From: Dromaius novaehollandiae
Lineage: Eukaryota > Chordata > Aves > Casuariiformes > Dromaiidae
NCBI RefSeq assembly: GCF_036370855.1
Contig: NC_088100.1
Coordinates: 35,414,563 to 35,478,562 of the forward strand
Length of the DNA: 64,000 nt
Reading direction: 5' to 3'
Of the stretch, positions 25,701-37,558 are shown piece after piece. The stretch's first letter is position 1. Each line of letters starts with the position of its first letter. The position numbers and the translations under genes were made by a program. The notes below the pieces were generated by a model. The model saw only the letters and a list, made by a program, of their open reading frames with translations. It searched no databases and was not told the DNA's origin.

Positions 25701-28559
25701 ACATGTGTTCACTAATACAAGAAAAGAAGAACATATTTTACTACCAAACTGAATTATGCCCCCAAAGAAAATATACTTAAGAAATAGGGATAAGATTTTC
25801 TTTTTATTCATCCAGCTGATTTTCAGCTATCAGTATCCTCTGTTATTGAATATAACTGTATACTAACAGACTAATACCGAAGAAGTGGCAGTAGGAGGGA
25901 GCCACAACAAAAGGCAGGAATGGGGCAGCAGTTGTGGGAGAAAAGGATTGGAGAAATCTGTTGGAAGCAGGGGAGGGATTTTGGTACTGGGAGAGTAGGT
26001 GGAAAGAATCTGAAGACAAAAACTGAATGAAAGGAAAAAACCAGAAGAAGATTTTAGGGAAGACTGAGAGAAGGGAAGAACTTGAACAGTGACAGACAAG
26101 AAGTTGAAAGATTGCATTTAGCACAGGAGCCAGAGGGAGTAGTGAGAAAGAAATGGATAAAGAGACTCTGAAAAGAAGGTGAGTCTATCTGGGGAAGGGG
26201 AGATGGTAGCTGATGGGTTACTATTAAAAAAAAGTGACGAGGACTGTAATAGAACTTAAAATATCCCAAAATTATGAAAACATTATTAATCAGATCCTAC
26301 AATTTAGAAACCATAAAAACATCTTAACAGACTTTATATATATAGCATATATATATTATTCTAAGGCCTCTTCAAATCTTCTACTGAACACAAGTAACAA
26401 AGTTTTGTGTAATAAGGAAAGAAGCATCAAATTTCTTCCCAATACTTTTCTAAAATTATCATTTGATGATTTTCTTCTTGGAAAGCTACTTATGGGTAAT
26501 GAATATGATCTAATTTTCCTTTCTGTAAATGATATTACCTATTCCTAAGAAGATTAAGTTTCATTTGACGAATTTTCCACAGAATGACTACAATCTTTAT
26601 TCATCATTATGGGTGGTACAGAGTCTGGAATTTCTGTGATGAAAACTGATACAGCACTTTAAAACTTTTCTGTTCTGGAAAACAACATATTAAGCTTCTA
26701 TACTACAAGGCAGCAAACAGGACAGCCATTAATCATAGGCCAGCTCCACTGTAAATGTCCTCATATGGTAACTGTAATTTAAACAGTCTGCTCATGGTTG
26801 TTTTAGCAACCATAAATCCTCAGTCATAGTATATATATCTTCACGCTGATGAAAAACTGATTAGTTTTCATTTCTTTATTTTGTTTAGAAATAAGGAAAA
26901 CAGTGCTTGTGATCTAGGTGCCTTTGATAAGAAATTTACAGAATTCAGTATGTTAAAATAAGGAAATTTAATCATGTTAAAGATTCTTCTGAAAGAGAAA
27001 GACAGTTGGATATCTTCATAATATTAAAAGCAACAATATATTTCTTCTCACTCAGTACTAAACATACTGATCGATATGCTTACATATGCTCACAATATGT
27101 TTACATGTTGCTGTGGACCTTCACATCAGAATTCTCCCAGAAAAGACGAGTAACTATCAAAGCCCCTCTCAAGACATTTTAACAGAAAAAAGAGTCAAAC
27201 ACCAAACCAGTCTAATCCATTCCTGTCAAAATATGCAAGCAAATCACACAGTAATTATGCTCAGAGTCATTAACATCATCTTAGCTTTCGACAAAAGCAA
27301 CAGGGATATTAAAGACATTCTTACGTGACATGGATATGTTATCTTAGGGGCTTCAATGATTGCTTTCTAAAAGGACCCGGACAGCAGTAGCAGCTATTTC
27401 CTGATCCAAATGTCTCCCAGTTTCTTGGTCTCCTACTTTCAACAGCTACATGCAACTGCTTGAAGAAGAAGGTGACCTACTGGCACCCCTTAGCAATAAT
27501 ACACCAATGACAACAAGATTCATCTAATTTTTATAGATGTGGCTAATGCTATAAGGATGCCATGCCTAGAATGATTCCACAAAGATGGATAGAAAATGAC
27601 TGACGCTAAGACATTTATTAAAGAGTATGAAGTCTTAGAAAATATTGAGAGTTAAAACAAATGCCTGCAATAAGCCATTTCATAAACTGGGACATGTTAC
27701 CAACTACTGCACAACTCATAAAGCACTGAGTTAGCACATGCCCTCCCACTAAAACTTCCTTGTATAGCGTAACTGTGAGCACATGAGCCAACCCTAACTT
27801 CCTTAACCTCCCTGTCTCAGGGCCCATATTGCTTACACCAGTCAAAGGTCTCTACAGACTCCATCGGTGTCTAGGCTTTACTCCATGAAAAAAAAAATTA
27901 CCTCTGATTTCATAGTGACTATACAGGGGATAGCTTGGCTATCCATACAGTTCTGGAGAAAACATCATCTTGCCTTGAGCCTTCCAAACACATATTCCAC
28001 CATTTGGCAACTGCTACATGTATAATAGAATATTTTATATGGACCTATGTTGTCAGAGTATACCTCTATTAGAGAATGTAAATGACATCTTCAAAAATAA
28101 CAGTGGACATCCGTATCCTTTTGGCAGAAGAAATAATGGCCAGAATGACATCCCTGCTTCTGTGGGATGAGATGAGAAAGACTGAGAAGAGCAAGAGCTT
28201 TGGACTTTTACACAGACATCACGGTGTTGCATCTCTCTGAGACTTGGTGTTCCTATCTGCTATTCCTGAGAATAATCAGAAAACTCTGAAGTCAAACTGC
28301 GATTTTGTTCATCTTCAGTAGAATAGTTGGCGCACAGCATAAGTAGGGAAAGAATGCAGGTGATACTAACTCTGCTAAGACTTCAGCCACTGTCCTGTGT
28401 GACTTCTTAAAATGAACTAAGAAATAGGTTGCAAAAAAAAGAACACTCAGTGAATCACTGACAGTCAGAGAGAGGTACTTGATTCTACACAGGTTTATCC
28501 TAGCCATAGTTCTATTAGCTATTTTCACTGCCAGACCGCAAGTGTTGCAAGCACCTAAC
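22791..28559. other. intergenic tract between CpG island and CR1 relic
   Basis: AT-rich DNA with only short chance open frames. The one local oddity is the purine-rich block listed separately. No exon, RNA gene or recognisable transposon was found. Confidence 0.55.
25878..26215 (+). other. purine-rich strand-asymmetric block
   Basis: For about 340 bases the plus strand is dominated by A and G, with recurring GGGAGA, GGAAAG and GAAGA words and few pyrimidine runs. The asymmetry keeps stops out of the minus strand and so creates overlapping serine/proline/phenylalanine-rich frames there, which I regard as artefacts. It may be an eroded GA-rich simple repeat. Confidence 0.45.
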
Positions 28560-29281
28560 AGAACACGATCAGAGTTCAAAATCATCTAGATATATAAGAG
28601 AAATGATCTAAAATCAACAAGATGATATGCAGTGAAGACAAGTACAAAATCATACACTTCAGGAGAAATCAAATGAACTAATCCAAAATGATATATAGCT
28701 GGCTAGGGGACAATGCTACAGAAAAGGATCTGGGAGTTATATTGGATTACAAATTGACCATGAACTAACTGTGATTTTGTTGAAAAAATATTCTAGGATA
28801 CATTAAAGGGAAATGTGGTATGCCAGAAACAGAAGGCAATCATTCTGCTTTGCTCAGCTTTGGAGAGACCTACATTAGTACTGCATCCTGTTTTGAATGC
28901 CCCACTTTGAAATGCCGACAAGTTGAAGAGACTCCAGAGAGATTAAAAATAATAAATGAAGAAAGGAACTGTAGAAGAGAAAAGACTGAGGGAGGTACAT
29001 GACAGCAATCTCTCAATATATAAAAGTTGCTATAAAGAGCCGGGTGAACTCTGATTGAGGTAGAACAAGAAGCAACTTACTTGTAGAATAGATAATTTAG
29101 GTTAATATTGGAAAAAAATAACTTTCTAATACACTATCTCTGGGGAGATGCATCTTAAACTGAGATTTTTAAGAGCATATGTCAATTACATTGTAAGTCT
29201 TTACAACTTGACTCTGTGCAGGAGGACAAACTAAATGATCCCTTTACATCTTTCAAATCCTATATTGTGAGGATTCTATTC
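28560..29281 (+). mobile_element. ancient CR1 LINE 3' terminal fragment
   Basis: The segment follows the CR1 ORF2 end from the 'aagtacaaaatcatacactt' region through 'ctggctaggggacaatgcta', 'gaaaaggatctgggagttat', 'agaaaagactgagggaggta' and 'gagatttttaagagca'. It finishes with the family's 3' tail ('ctaaatgatccctttacatc' and then 'gaggattctatt'). Landmarks of ORF2 survive as decayed words, but frameshifts and stops abolish coding. It is 5' truncated, as is usual for CR1, and the divergence indicates an old insertion. Subfamily is not resolved. Confidence 0.8.
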
Positions 29282-32200
29282 TTTGCGGTATGGATATTTC
29301 TACATATGATGTATGCATTTATTGGCTCCACTTTACAGATGAGACTGCGTACAGTACTGCAGTTAACTACTAAAGTACACAGACAGAAGCACATCCATCA
29401 TCATAGCCCAGATCTCTAATCCCCTTTGTACAGTGAGAAAGAGACTTCAGAGGTTCTTCCGATTAGAAGGGGGATTTGTAAGAAATGCAGTGTCTTAGCC
29501 AGCAGCATAGACAGAAAGGCAGTAAGTCATGCACACTGACTATTGGTAGGATGCGGTGATGCTTAGCTTCTACCTTCACTATGGTTAGGGTTAAAATCCC
29601 TCATATACAAACCTGACCTTTTTCTTTGCTTAAGTATATATTTCTGCTGGTATGTGTATGGATTAACACTCGATGTTTTACATGCCCTGGTTGTAGTTTA
29701 TTTTTATAAACATGATTCAGATACATACAGAAGATACCTACATAGAACCGGAAATAACTTTTGCTAAAAGATTGCCTTAATTGCTCTGAACCCTAAATAT
29801 TTTTAAAACTTTATATAGATAGACATCTAAAAACACAGATAGGGGAAAGGTGATCCTCCTGTAGGACATGCGTGACCCTGCTGAAACAATTTCCATAAGG
29901 TATTTTCTGTTTATCATATATATTTGTTTAAATTGGATATCTCTACTCAAATTAAAATGAAGCTATTGACAAAGAACTTCCAAAGATTTCAGCCATAAAC
30001 CAGAGTTTCATTTTCTGATTGGTGTGAGATCATTATGAAAAAAGACCATCTGCAAGTTCTGTTTTGTTAGCTGGTATTTAAGAGTATGTATTTCTTTCAA
30101 TGTGCGATTGTGAGAGTGATGTCTATATAGCTTAATATGAAGAAAGTTTCAGTATGTATTAAATGTGTTTAAAAATAGCTTAGAAGTTGATTTAGGCATA
30201 ATATGCCTAGAATGAATCAATACATAATTTCTGATTACAAAGTTTTTGATTTTAATATTTTAACCTTTAGGTGCATGTTATATTCTTTTTATTTTTTATT
30301 CTTTTTATTATTTGTTAAGAGTATTGTGACTGTGCCATACTATTTATGTTAACAAATGCAACATTTTATTTTCTGCCTCTTTAAATCAGTTAAAATTTCT
30401 TCTCTTAAAGTATGATGATCAAAGTGCTTTGCTGAAGGACAAACTAGAACAAATTTATAATGCTGTCTAATCTTAAAGTTTGGATTGCAATCAATAAATA
30501 TATTTGATCAGTTTGTAGGCAAAAACATACTTCCATTAGAATATCACAATAAAAAAATGAGCAAAACAGAAAAGTTTGTTTCAGATTACCAACAGGGTTG
30601 TTTCAGGAAATTTACAGCAAAAATGATAAAGTGAGTTGAAATATATTGACATTTTTTTAAAAGAAAATTCTGAATATACACTAGAAACTATATCTTAACA
30701 TTTCAAATCTGATGTATTCTCTGGAGCCTTTTACGTGTTCCCCCTTTAATATTTACAAACTATTATCTATAGTTTCATTTTTCTTTAGTTAAAAATCAAT
30801 CTTTGCCTAAAAAATGTAACAAAATAATTATGTGATATACATTATTAAGGAATAATTAAAATATAGATTTTCCCAATTTTGTCAAGATTTTGCCAAATTT
30901 TTTAGATGGGATATTTTACATTTGATTTATAAATGATCATTTCTTCTTTCATAGACTTCATGCATACATTTTAAATGATCCTCTTCTACACATTTTTTCC
31001 TTTTCTATGATCTTAATTATAATCCTTATATTTGGGAGTGGTACTATATACCAAACAGTGATATAATGGTTCTCGGCTGTACACCAAATCTTATTGTTTT
31101 TCCCCGCTAGATAAAATGGGTCTTCCAGGTGTAGCACAGATCCTGCAAAAAGAAAGGGTTACTTCCTAAAGCAATACCCAATGTTGCATTGTTCCTGATG
31201 ATATTGTACATATCTCTCAATCAGTCTTTTATGTCTTTAAATCTCACTTTGACGGTTAGTGAGTCATAATGTTTTTGTAGCCCAGCAGTTGTTTGGTCTC
31301 ACAGTCCTACAAGAGAATTCACAGATTTAAATCATAATTGTTTCTGTTTAAATGGTTACAGTACAGCAGTGGCTAAGAGGATGAAACAGATATTTAAGCA
31401 ACAGCCACAGCAACAAATAACAGGATTTTTATTCTCAAAATGTTCATGACATAACAGAAAAGCTAATGGGTATTTGTTTATTATAGTTATTCCCCAACAG
31501 CACTATATGGTGTTTTATTTTGAGGTAGGCCGATCAGATTTTAAAAACCAGGGTTCCTTTAAGGAAAGAGTTAAGAAAATATGTTAGACCAAAATAAGGT
31601 CTTGAGGACCTTATACAACCCATAATTATTTACTATTTACTGTGCAAGCTATCTTTGATATTAAAACTTAACAAAAAAACTTTTCCACATCTTGATGTGT
31701 TGTTAGAAATCCTAACTAACACAAAGAAGAATGGTACTCTTCCTCTTAGGAATGTTCCTGAAGAGTTCACTACACTATGTGAGCTCTCTGGAAATAATAT
31801 CAGGCAAAGATAGTTTTAATTGCTTGTGACACAGTAAGAACAAGAAATAGATTTGATTTTGCTTTAAAAATTCACAGAGAAAAACAGACATCAGGTCACA
31901 AGGAAAGCAGGAATTTTTTTTTTTAATAAAGGACAGAGACTCCGTACTGGTAATATTTTAAGGAACAGTTCCAAGAACAGTAGAAAGTAGTGAAAAATAA
32001 TTATAGTCCATAATCGTCATTTTCTGAAAAGAAGTAGTGTTAAAAAGCATTGAATTATAGTCTGTAGAATGGGTTCATAGGTTGCAAATAACATTTTTTT
32101 TTTATCCAAGGTGCCTATAAATTAACTCCATTAAACCTCTATACAGGACTTATGTAACAGCAAAGAAAATCAAGTAACCTATATTATCACAACTACCAAA

Positions 32201-34424
32201 GCTGCAAAATTGTAATCCCAATTCCATTTTATTACCTAATTGAGGAAATAGTGTCCACAGAGTAGCCCCCCTTTTTGTTGGCTAACCTTACCAGACAGAG
32301 ACAAAACAAGAAGTAATCAGAAAGAATCAGAAATCCAAAGAAAAAAGACTTACTTTTATTCATCATTTCAGTACTGAATCATTTAAGTCACATTTTTCTT
32401 AATAACAAAACAATTTTTTAATTGTGGGAAGGGACAGAAAGATGAGATTTCCAGGGTGAAATAATAATACTTAGAGAACACGTCATTGCCTAATGAAGTC
32501 ATCAGCTTTTCAATCTATGCAGGACTCTGTGAATAGCGCTATACACATGCAAGTGTTTGCAAATTCAAGATCTTCAGAGTCCTGGGATTCTCAGCTACCC
32601 ATAGTGGGACTAGTCAACTTCTAGCAGTTGCTAGAGGCCAGGAAGTAACAATCTAATGTATTTCATTCCTGGGCTCTTACTCTGTGAATACAATTAACAT
32701 TTCAACTGAGAAGAAAAAGGAAACCCAGCAAATTCTATACTACTTCCTCTGGCAGGAAGGGGAATGCTGGTTTTCTCTTTCTCGTTGATCACTCAGTTAT
32801 TTCCTATACATGGAAAAAGTTGTCTGGTTTTGAGCAAAGCTAAGAGGATGCTGAAAAGGTTTTGTAAAACTTGAGTGCCACTGGTATTGCATTCCCTCAC
32901 AAATATGTTTCAAATAAAAAGATGAAAACTTCTCTAATGAAAACCTCTAAAGGAGGGACTGGACTACTCATAAAAGCTTAATGAAAAAAAGTCAAATAAA
33001 CAAGAGATTAGACTGCATACTATTATTTTGTAGCCTTCAAGAGTTTTAAAATAAAGCAAAAAGCATTGCAGTGAGATATAATTTGGGGCAGCTCTTCTTT
33101 ATAATAAATGTAAGGTTATCATGCAAAAAAAGTCCAAAATCAGCCATACACCCAGTTGAATATTGATAATTTATTCACTTGTGAGCTATTCTTTAAAAGA
33201 TATTTTAATATATACCATGCTGCAGCTCACTAAAAACAAGACTATGAAGTTGCATTTGGTAACTTTGCTCAATAAACAAAAACACACCACTGTATCAAAC
33301 ATTAATTCAGAAAACTCCCTCCCCCCCATTTTTTAAAAGTTTATGAAGAATTAGGTAGGCTGTAAGCAGTTCGGCCTCAACTGCCAACAGAAACTTGGTT
33401 TTGCGGATTAACATTGTGACCCTCCCATAAACCCTTCCATCCAGATGATGCCCCTCTGAGACACAATGGAATATTTTTGTAAGGTGAGACTTCAGATTTC
33501 CTTCTTGTTTCTTTGGTTTTCTGATGTTTGGTTTCTGTTAACATCCAGTTTTAGTATAAGCAACTTGCACTGATTCTTTCCTCGTTGAATCCTGTTCATT
33601 TTATTCCTAATGAAGTGAGAATATTTTGCGATTGCTCTTTCAGCAAAAGTCTTTTTGCTGTGGAGATGCACCGTTCAAACTTTTTGAATTCTTTATAAAT
33701 GTTCATTAGTTCTAGTGGTGTTACACAGGATTAGGGAGCAGTTTACCATCTTTGCATCTTCCTCCAGGCCTGGAATTCTGTCTCTCTTATTTATACCTGT
33801 TTGTGTAGCAATCGAGCACTCTCACTGGAAAGATTTTTAAACACATTTGCTTATGAATAGGGTTGGTGTCAATAGGGAAAATTCAGGAATGAAAACAATT
33901 AGAAAATTAGGAGAGTTTTCACCTACCTACTTTTTAACCTTCCTAGGCTCTGGGTACTTGAACTTACCCCATTTAGAACTTGTCTACACACTCCTGAGCC
34001 TCACTGGAGTTTTGTAAGCTCACTTTTCAGGGATTACAAGCATTTTAAAACTAGAAACTTTACTCTAATTTAAAACTTTAAATCAGACACAAAAATTCCC
34101 TAACTCTGTAGTAGAAGTGCAGTTAGCGGAATCCCAGATGAAGGAACCTGCCCAAGAAGAGAAACTTTATCGCTTTCCCTAATGCTAGATTGCCAGAATT
34201 TAGCTTTCAGTTGTATGTTTTAGGTATTGAGGTATTTTAGGTTTCAAAAGAAAGCTTCCAAAACTATAAAAGCCTAAATGCTGAAAATTGGGGTTTTTTT
34301 CATTTTAAAAGTCAAATCCATGTAAGGCCTTGACTTGCACCTTCTGCACAGGCACGGTGACCGACACGTCACTTCCATGTTTACAGAACCTCAAGTTTGG
34401 GCTTAAACACAAACCAACCTTGCT
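29282..34424. other. AT-rich SENP6 upstream flank, no gene seen
   Basis: About 5.1 kb directly upstream of the SENP6 CpG island, very AT-rich (notably 29.6-31.0 kb), with no open frame over about 70 codons and no transposon I recognise. It could hold distal regulatory elements, but nothing in a single sequence proves it. Confidence 0.5.
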
Positions 34425-35190
34425 CGGGCCACGGGGAATTTTGTAAGCTGCCGCAAGCCCTGCCCGGCCTTGCCCGTGGCTGGGGCTGCGGCGGCGGGGC
34501 CGCCACGTCCCCCCGAGCAGAGGCCTCCCGACCTCTGGGAAGTTCATTCATTTACCGCAGCCCGGGCCACCTCCTCGCCCCCGAGAGGCGGCCGCTGCCC
34601 CCCATCCGGTGAAGGGGGAGCGGCGGCGGCGGCGCCGCCGAGACGCCACCACGCGCAGCCCCGCTGCGGCCATTTTATCGTCTCGGGGCTGGGGGGAGCC
34701 AGCGGCGCCGCGCCCGGGCGGCGGGCGGGCCGCCCCGCGGGAAGGGCCGAGCCGGGGGTCCCCGCCCGGCAGCGCTAGCGAGGCCGTGGCGCGCCGTTCA
34801 TGGGCGAGAGGGGCGGCAGCGGGGCGCGCCGCCTCCCCTCGCCCTGCCCGTGCGCTCGCAGGCGCCGCCGGCGGAGCCTCGGCCAGGCCCGTCTGCCCCG
34901 GCGGGCGCCATCGGCGGCGGCGGCTGGGCCCGGCGCGCCTCGCGCCCGCGCGGGGGGCTGCCGGCGGCGGGCAGCGTGAGGGAGGAGCGGGCGCGCTGCC
35001 GCGCTTCCTCCCGCCCCGGGGCCGGAAGGCAGCGCGGCCCGGGCCGCGGTGCGTGCGGACTGGGGAGCAGCAGAGGGACGGGCCTCGGCGGCGGCGCCGC
35101 CGCTGCGGGTCGCAGAGCCTTCCGCAGTGGGGGTGGGCGGCGGAGCGCGCAGGCCGGGGGAAGGGCCAGGCCCCGCCGCCTCGCCGGGCG

Positions 35191-35199
35191 ATGGAGTGA
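35191..35199 (+). promoter_or_regulatory. two-codon upstream ORF (Met-Glu-stop)
   Basis: ATG GAG TGA lies 25 bases before the SENP6 start codon. If transcription starts upstream of it, scanning ribosomes would meet this ATG first (context 'gggcgatgg', a G at -3 and +4). They would then terminate almost at once, with little distance to reinitiate. This could dampen translation of SENP6. A further ATG at 34800 would matter only for longer transcripts. Confidence 0.5.
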
Positions 35200-35224
35200 G
35201 GCGGCCGGGCTCGGCGGCAGGAAG

Positions 35225-35276
35225 ATGGCCGGCGGCGGCGGCGGCGGCGGCTGCAGAGACAGCCTGTTTCTGGAAG
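35225..35276 (+). CDS. SENP6: SENP6 coding exon 1 (residues 1-17)
   Basis: This exon starts the SUMO protease SENP6, a nuclear cysteine protease that in known orthologues trims poly-SUMO2/3 chains. It encodes Met-Ala, seven glycines, then CRDSLFLE, and ends one base into the next codon at a GT donor (GAAG|GTGCGT). The ATG has a strong Kozak context (A at -3, G at +4). It is chosen because mammalian SENP6 also begins with a short Ala/Gly-rich leader followed by FLEAL. The frame is open upstream for over 100 codons, but only because the island lacks stops. The GGC-encoded Gly7 run is a repeat that could vary in length between individuals or species. Downstream the exon continues in frame with exon 2, giving Glu-Ala-Leu across the junction. 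Confidence 0.88.
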
Positions 35277-36606
35277 GTGCGTGCATGGCGGGGCGGGGGG
35301 ACGCGGCCGCGGGCTGCCTTTCCCTCTGGGCGAGCAGCGAGGGGCACGGCGCGGGGAGCGGGGGCGGGCGCCTCGGGGGGAGCGGGTCCCGCGGGCACGG
35401 CGACAATGAGCGGTGCCCGGCGGTGGGGGAAGGGCGGGTGCTGCCGGGGGGGCTGCATTTGGTGGAGGGAGACCTGCTTTGGAGGGAGGGGTTACTGCGG
35501 GTGGCCCGATTCCCTCTTTCTTCTTTCTTTCTCCTAAAAACGCTCCCCGGGCTGCGCGAGCGCCCTGTTTTCTTTGTGGGGGCCGAGCGCGGCGCAGGCT
35601 GGGCGCCGGGGGCCGCGGCCGCGGCGGCGCAAGGTTGGCGCTAGGTGAGGCGGCGGGAGCGGCCCGCCCCGCGCCGGCGGCGCCCAGGCCCCGGCCGGGC
35701 CTGCGCCCGCTCCCGGCGGCGGGAAGGGTCGCCGGGTCTGCGAAACGCCGCTGCGGAGGGCGGGATGAAGAGAGCCTGGCGACCGGGATTAAAATGTGTC
35801 GGGGATTTCACTCTTACGTTTGTGTTACTATGATGATGGTCAGGCTATCAGCTGTAGCGGAGAGGGACCCGTGGCGTTCATAAAACCTTGAGTGATTTTG
35901 TGTTTTGGCGTGCCACCTTTTTGTCTCCATAAAGCTCTTAATTATAACTTATACTGAAATTCGAATATACTTAACTGTTGAGCTTTTACAGTTTAACTGA
36001 TTTTTTAAAAAAATCTGCTAATGCAGTCTTGCAAAATTCCTGTAAGCACATAGATTATTGACATAGGCAAATAGTATGCTAAATCCTTACCATTATGATT
36101 ATGAAGAAAAAATACAATAATGAAATTACTCTTCACAAGTGGAGTTTTTCAAGTTGGGGATAACAGAGTTTAGTATTGAAGATTTTGTAGCGCCTGTGTT
36201 ATACCGAACATACCGCTTGCAGGTTTCTGTCGCTGTGGGATGTTGGGTTTTCTGCTTTATTACTAGAGGCTCTGGGCTAGAAGTATTGCGTGAACAAAAC
36301 ACTGCTTGTTTTGAACAGTTAATCTGAAATTCTGATGTTCACAAACTGCTTCTGGTTACTAACTCCTGTCATGTTACCTCCCTTCTGTCTTTAAAGTGTG
36401 CAGTGGTAACATGTGAACGCCTCGTTTTTTTCCTGAACTCTCTCGGAGTGAAATAGTGAGGTTTGTGTGCCCTCCTAAAAGAATGAGAAGTGTCAGGGTG
36501 AGGGCTGTTTGCTGTCTTTTGTGTGCCCCTTGCCTGCACACTGCTCGGGCAGGTGGCTCACAAAAGATAGGTTTCATATCTGTGCAGTACATGCATACGT
36601 GCATTA

Positions 36607-36620
36607 CCCCCCCCCCCCCC
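36607..36620. repeat. poly-C tract (14 C)
   Basis: A homopolymer C run directly followed by a T run in SENP6 intron 1. Length calls here are prone to sequencing error. Confidence 0.8.
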
Positions 36621-37520
36621 TTTTTACTTTTGAGATCTCTTTCCAAAGGTGATATCGACTTGACACTCAGTAGCATTCCCATTGGAAGTTTTGGTGTACG
36701 ATAATCAGTGGACAGAGTTTTCAGTTAGTGTCTTTTGCTTTCCTGTTGTCTGGGGGCTTGTCAATTTTAGGACTAATAACAGTAAGAACATAAGAGTGTG
36801 AGAGTGGGCACGCGTGTGTGTGTGTGTTAGGAATCTTGTGTGACAGAAACCTGATGTGGACGGTGGTAGCAAAAAGTTTTCGAGGTGGACCAAGTCCAAG
36901 TGGGATGGTATTCATATAGCAGATCTAGTAAGAGCAGAGTAACTTCATACTGGTTTGAACCAAAGGAAAAAGAAGGCTTTCAAATGCTATTTAAAAGGTT
37001 CTTTTAAGGGGTGTTAACTTTACAGGAGAAAGTAGAGGTTCAGAAGATGTGTATGTGTTTTTCTTAGCAATCTGTAATCTGGAAACGTATAAGAGCATAT
37101 TAGATCAGCCTGGGATGTTAGAACCGCCATTACCAAAGGTCTGACTTGAGACAAACTTGTGAGGGTCAGACTTGTGAAACAAGTATAACTTGGGCAAAAG
37201 TGGGGATAAAAATGTACAGAGTAGGAAATGTGGCAACTTGTACTGCAAGGTGAGGATTAATCTGTGAGTCTGGTGTTATATCTATAACTAGTATATTTCA
37301 CAGACTGTCTTGTAGTGTGTGTGAGCAAAAACTAACAAATTGTTTACTTGGTATTTTTAAGAGTATTATGTTAAAGGCTGGTAGAGGAGAGAGGAAGAAC
37401 TCTCGCCATCCATCCCTGTCATTAATTTGCAAAACAAACAAGTTATATACCAAAGGGATACTAGTTCTATCATCATAACTGAATTCAATGTAATGGGAAC
37501 TGTAATTTTAAAATATATAC

Positions 37521-37558
<38 letters not shown>
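37521..37558. repeat. (GT)n-(AT)n microsatellite
   Basis: Twelve GT units pass directly into about seven AT units. This alternating purine-pyrimidine composite is typical of hypervariable vertebrate microsatellites. It lies in SENP6 intron 1. Confidence 0.9.

Larger units (their letters stand above)
34425..35790 (+). promoter_or_regulatory. SENP6: CpG-island promoter and 5' UTR region of SENP6
   Basis: GC content and CpG frequency rise sharply at about 34.43 kb and fall at about 35.79 kb, enclosing SENP6 exon 1. Visible motifs include a CACGTCAC element just outside the left edge (about 34366), a YY1-like inverted site 'gcggccattttatcg' at 34666-34680, an ETS/GABP-type 'gccggaagg' at about 35021, and GC boxes. 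No TATA box is evident, which fits a dispersed-start housekeeping promoter. A second YY1-like match, 'aagatggccggcgg', overlaps the start codon at about 35223. The transcription start cannot be fixed from sequence. Long frames open in all phases here come from base composition and are not genes. Confidence 0.85.

Noticed and set aside
25843-26269. Overlapping minus-strand frames of 71-93 codons
   Set aside because: A product of the purine-rich plus strand, giving Ser/Pro/Phe-rich translation with no family signature.
34609-35883. Long overlapping open frames on both strands (up to 264 codons)
   Set aside because: They fall in the CpG island, where stop codons are rare. They are Ala/Gly/Pro/Arg-rich in every frame, and only the frame entering exon 1 of SENP6 continues into conserved protein.
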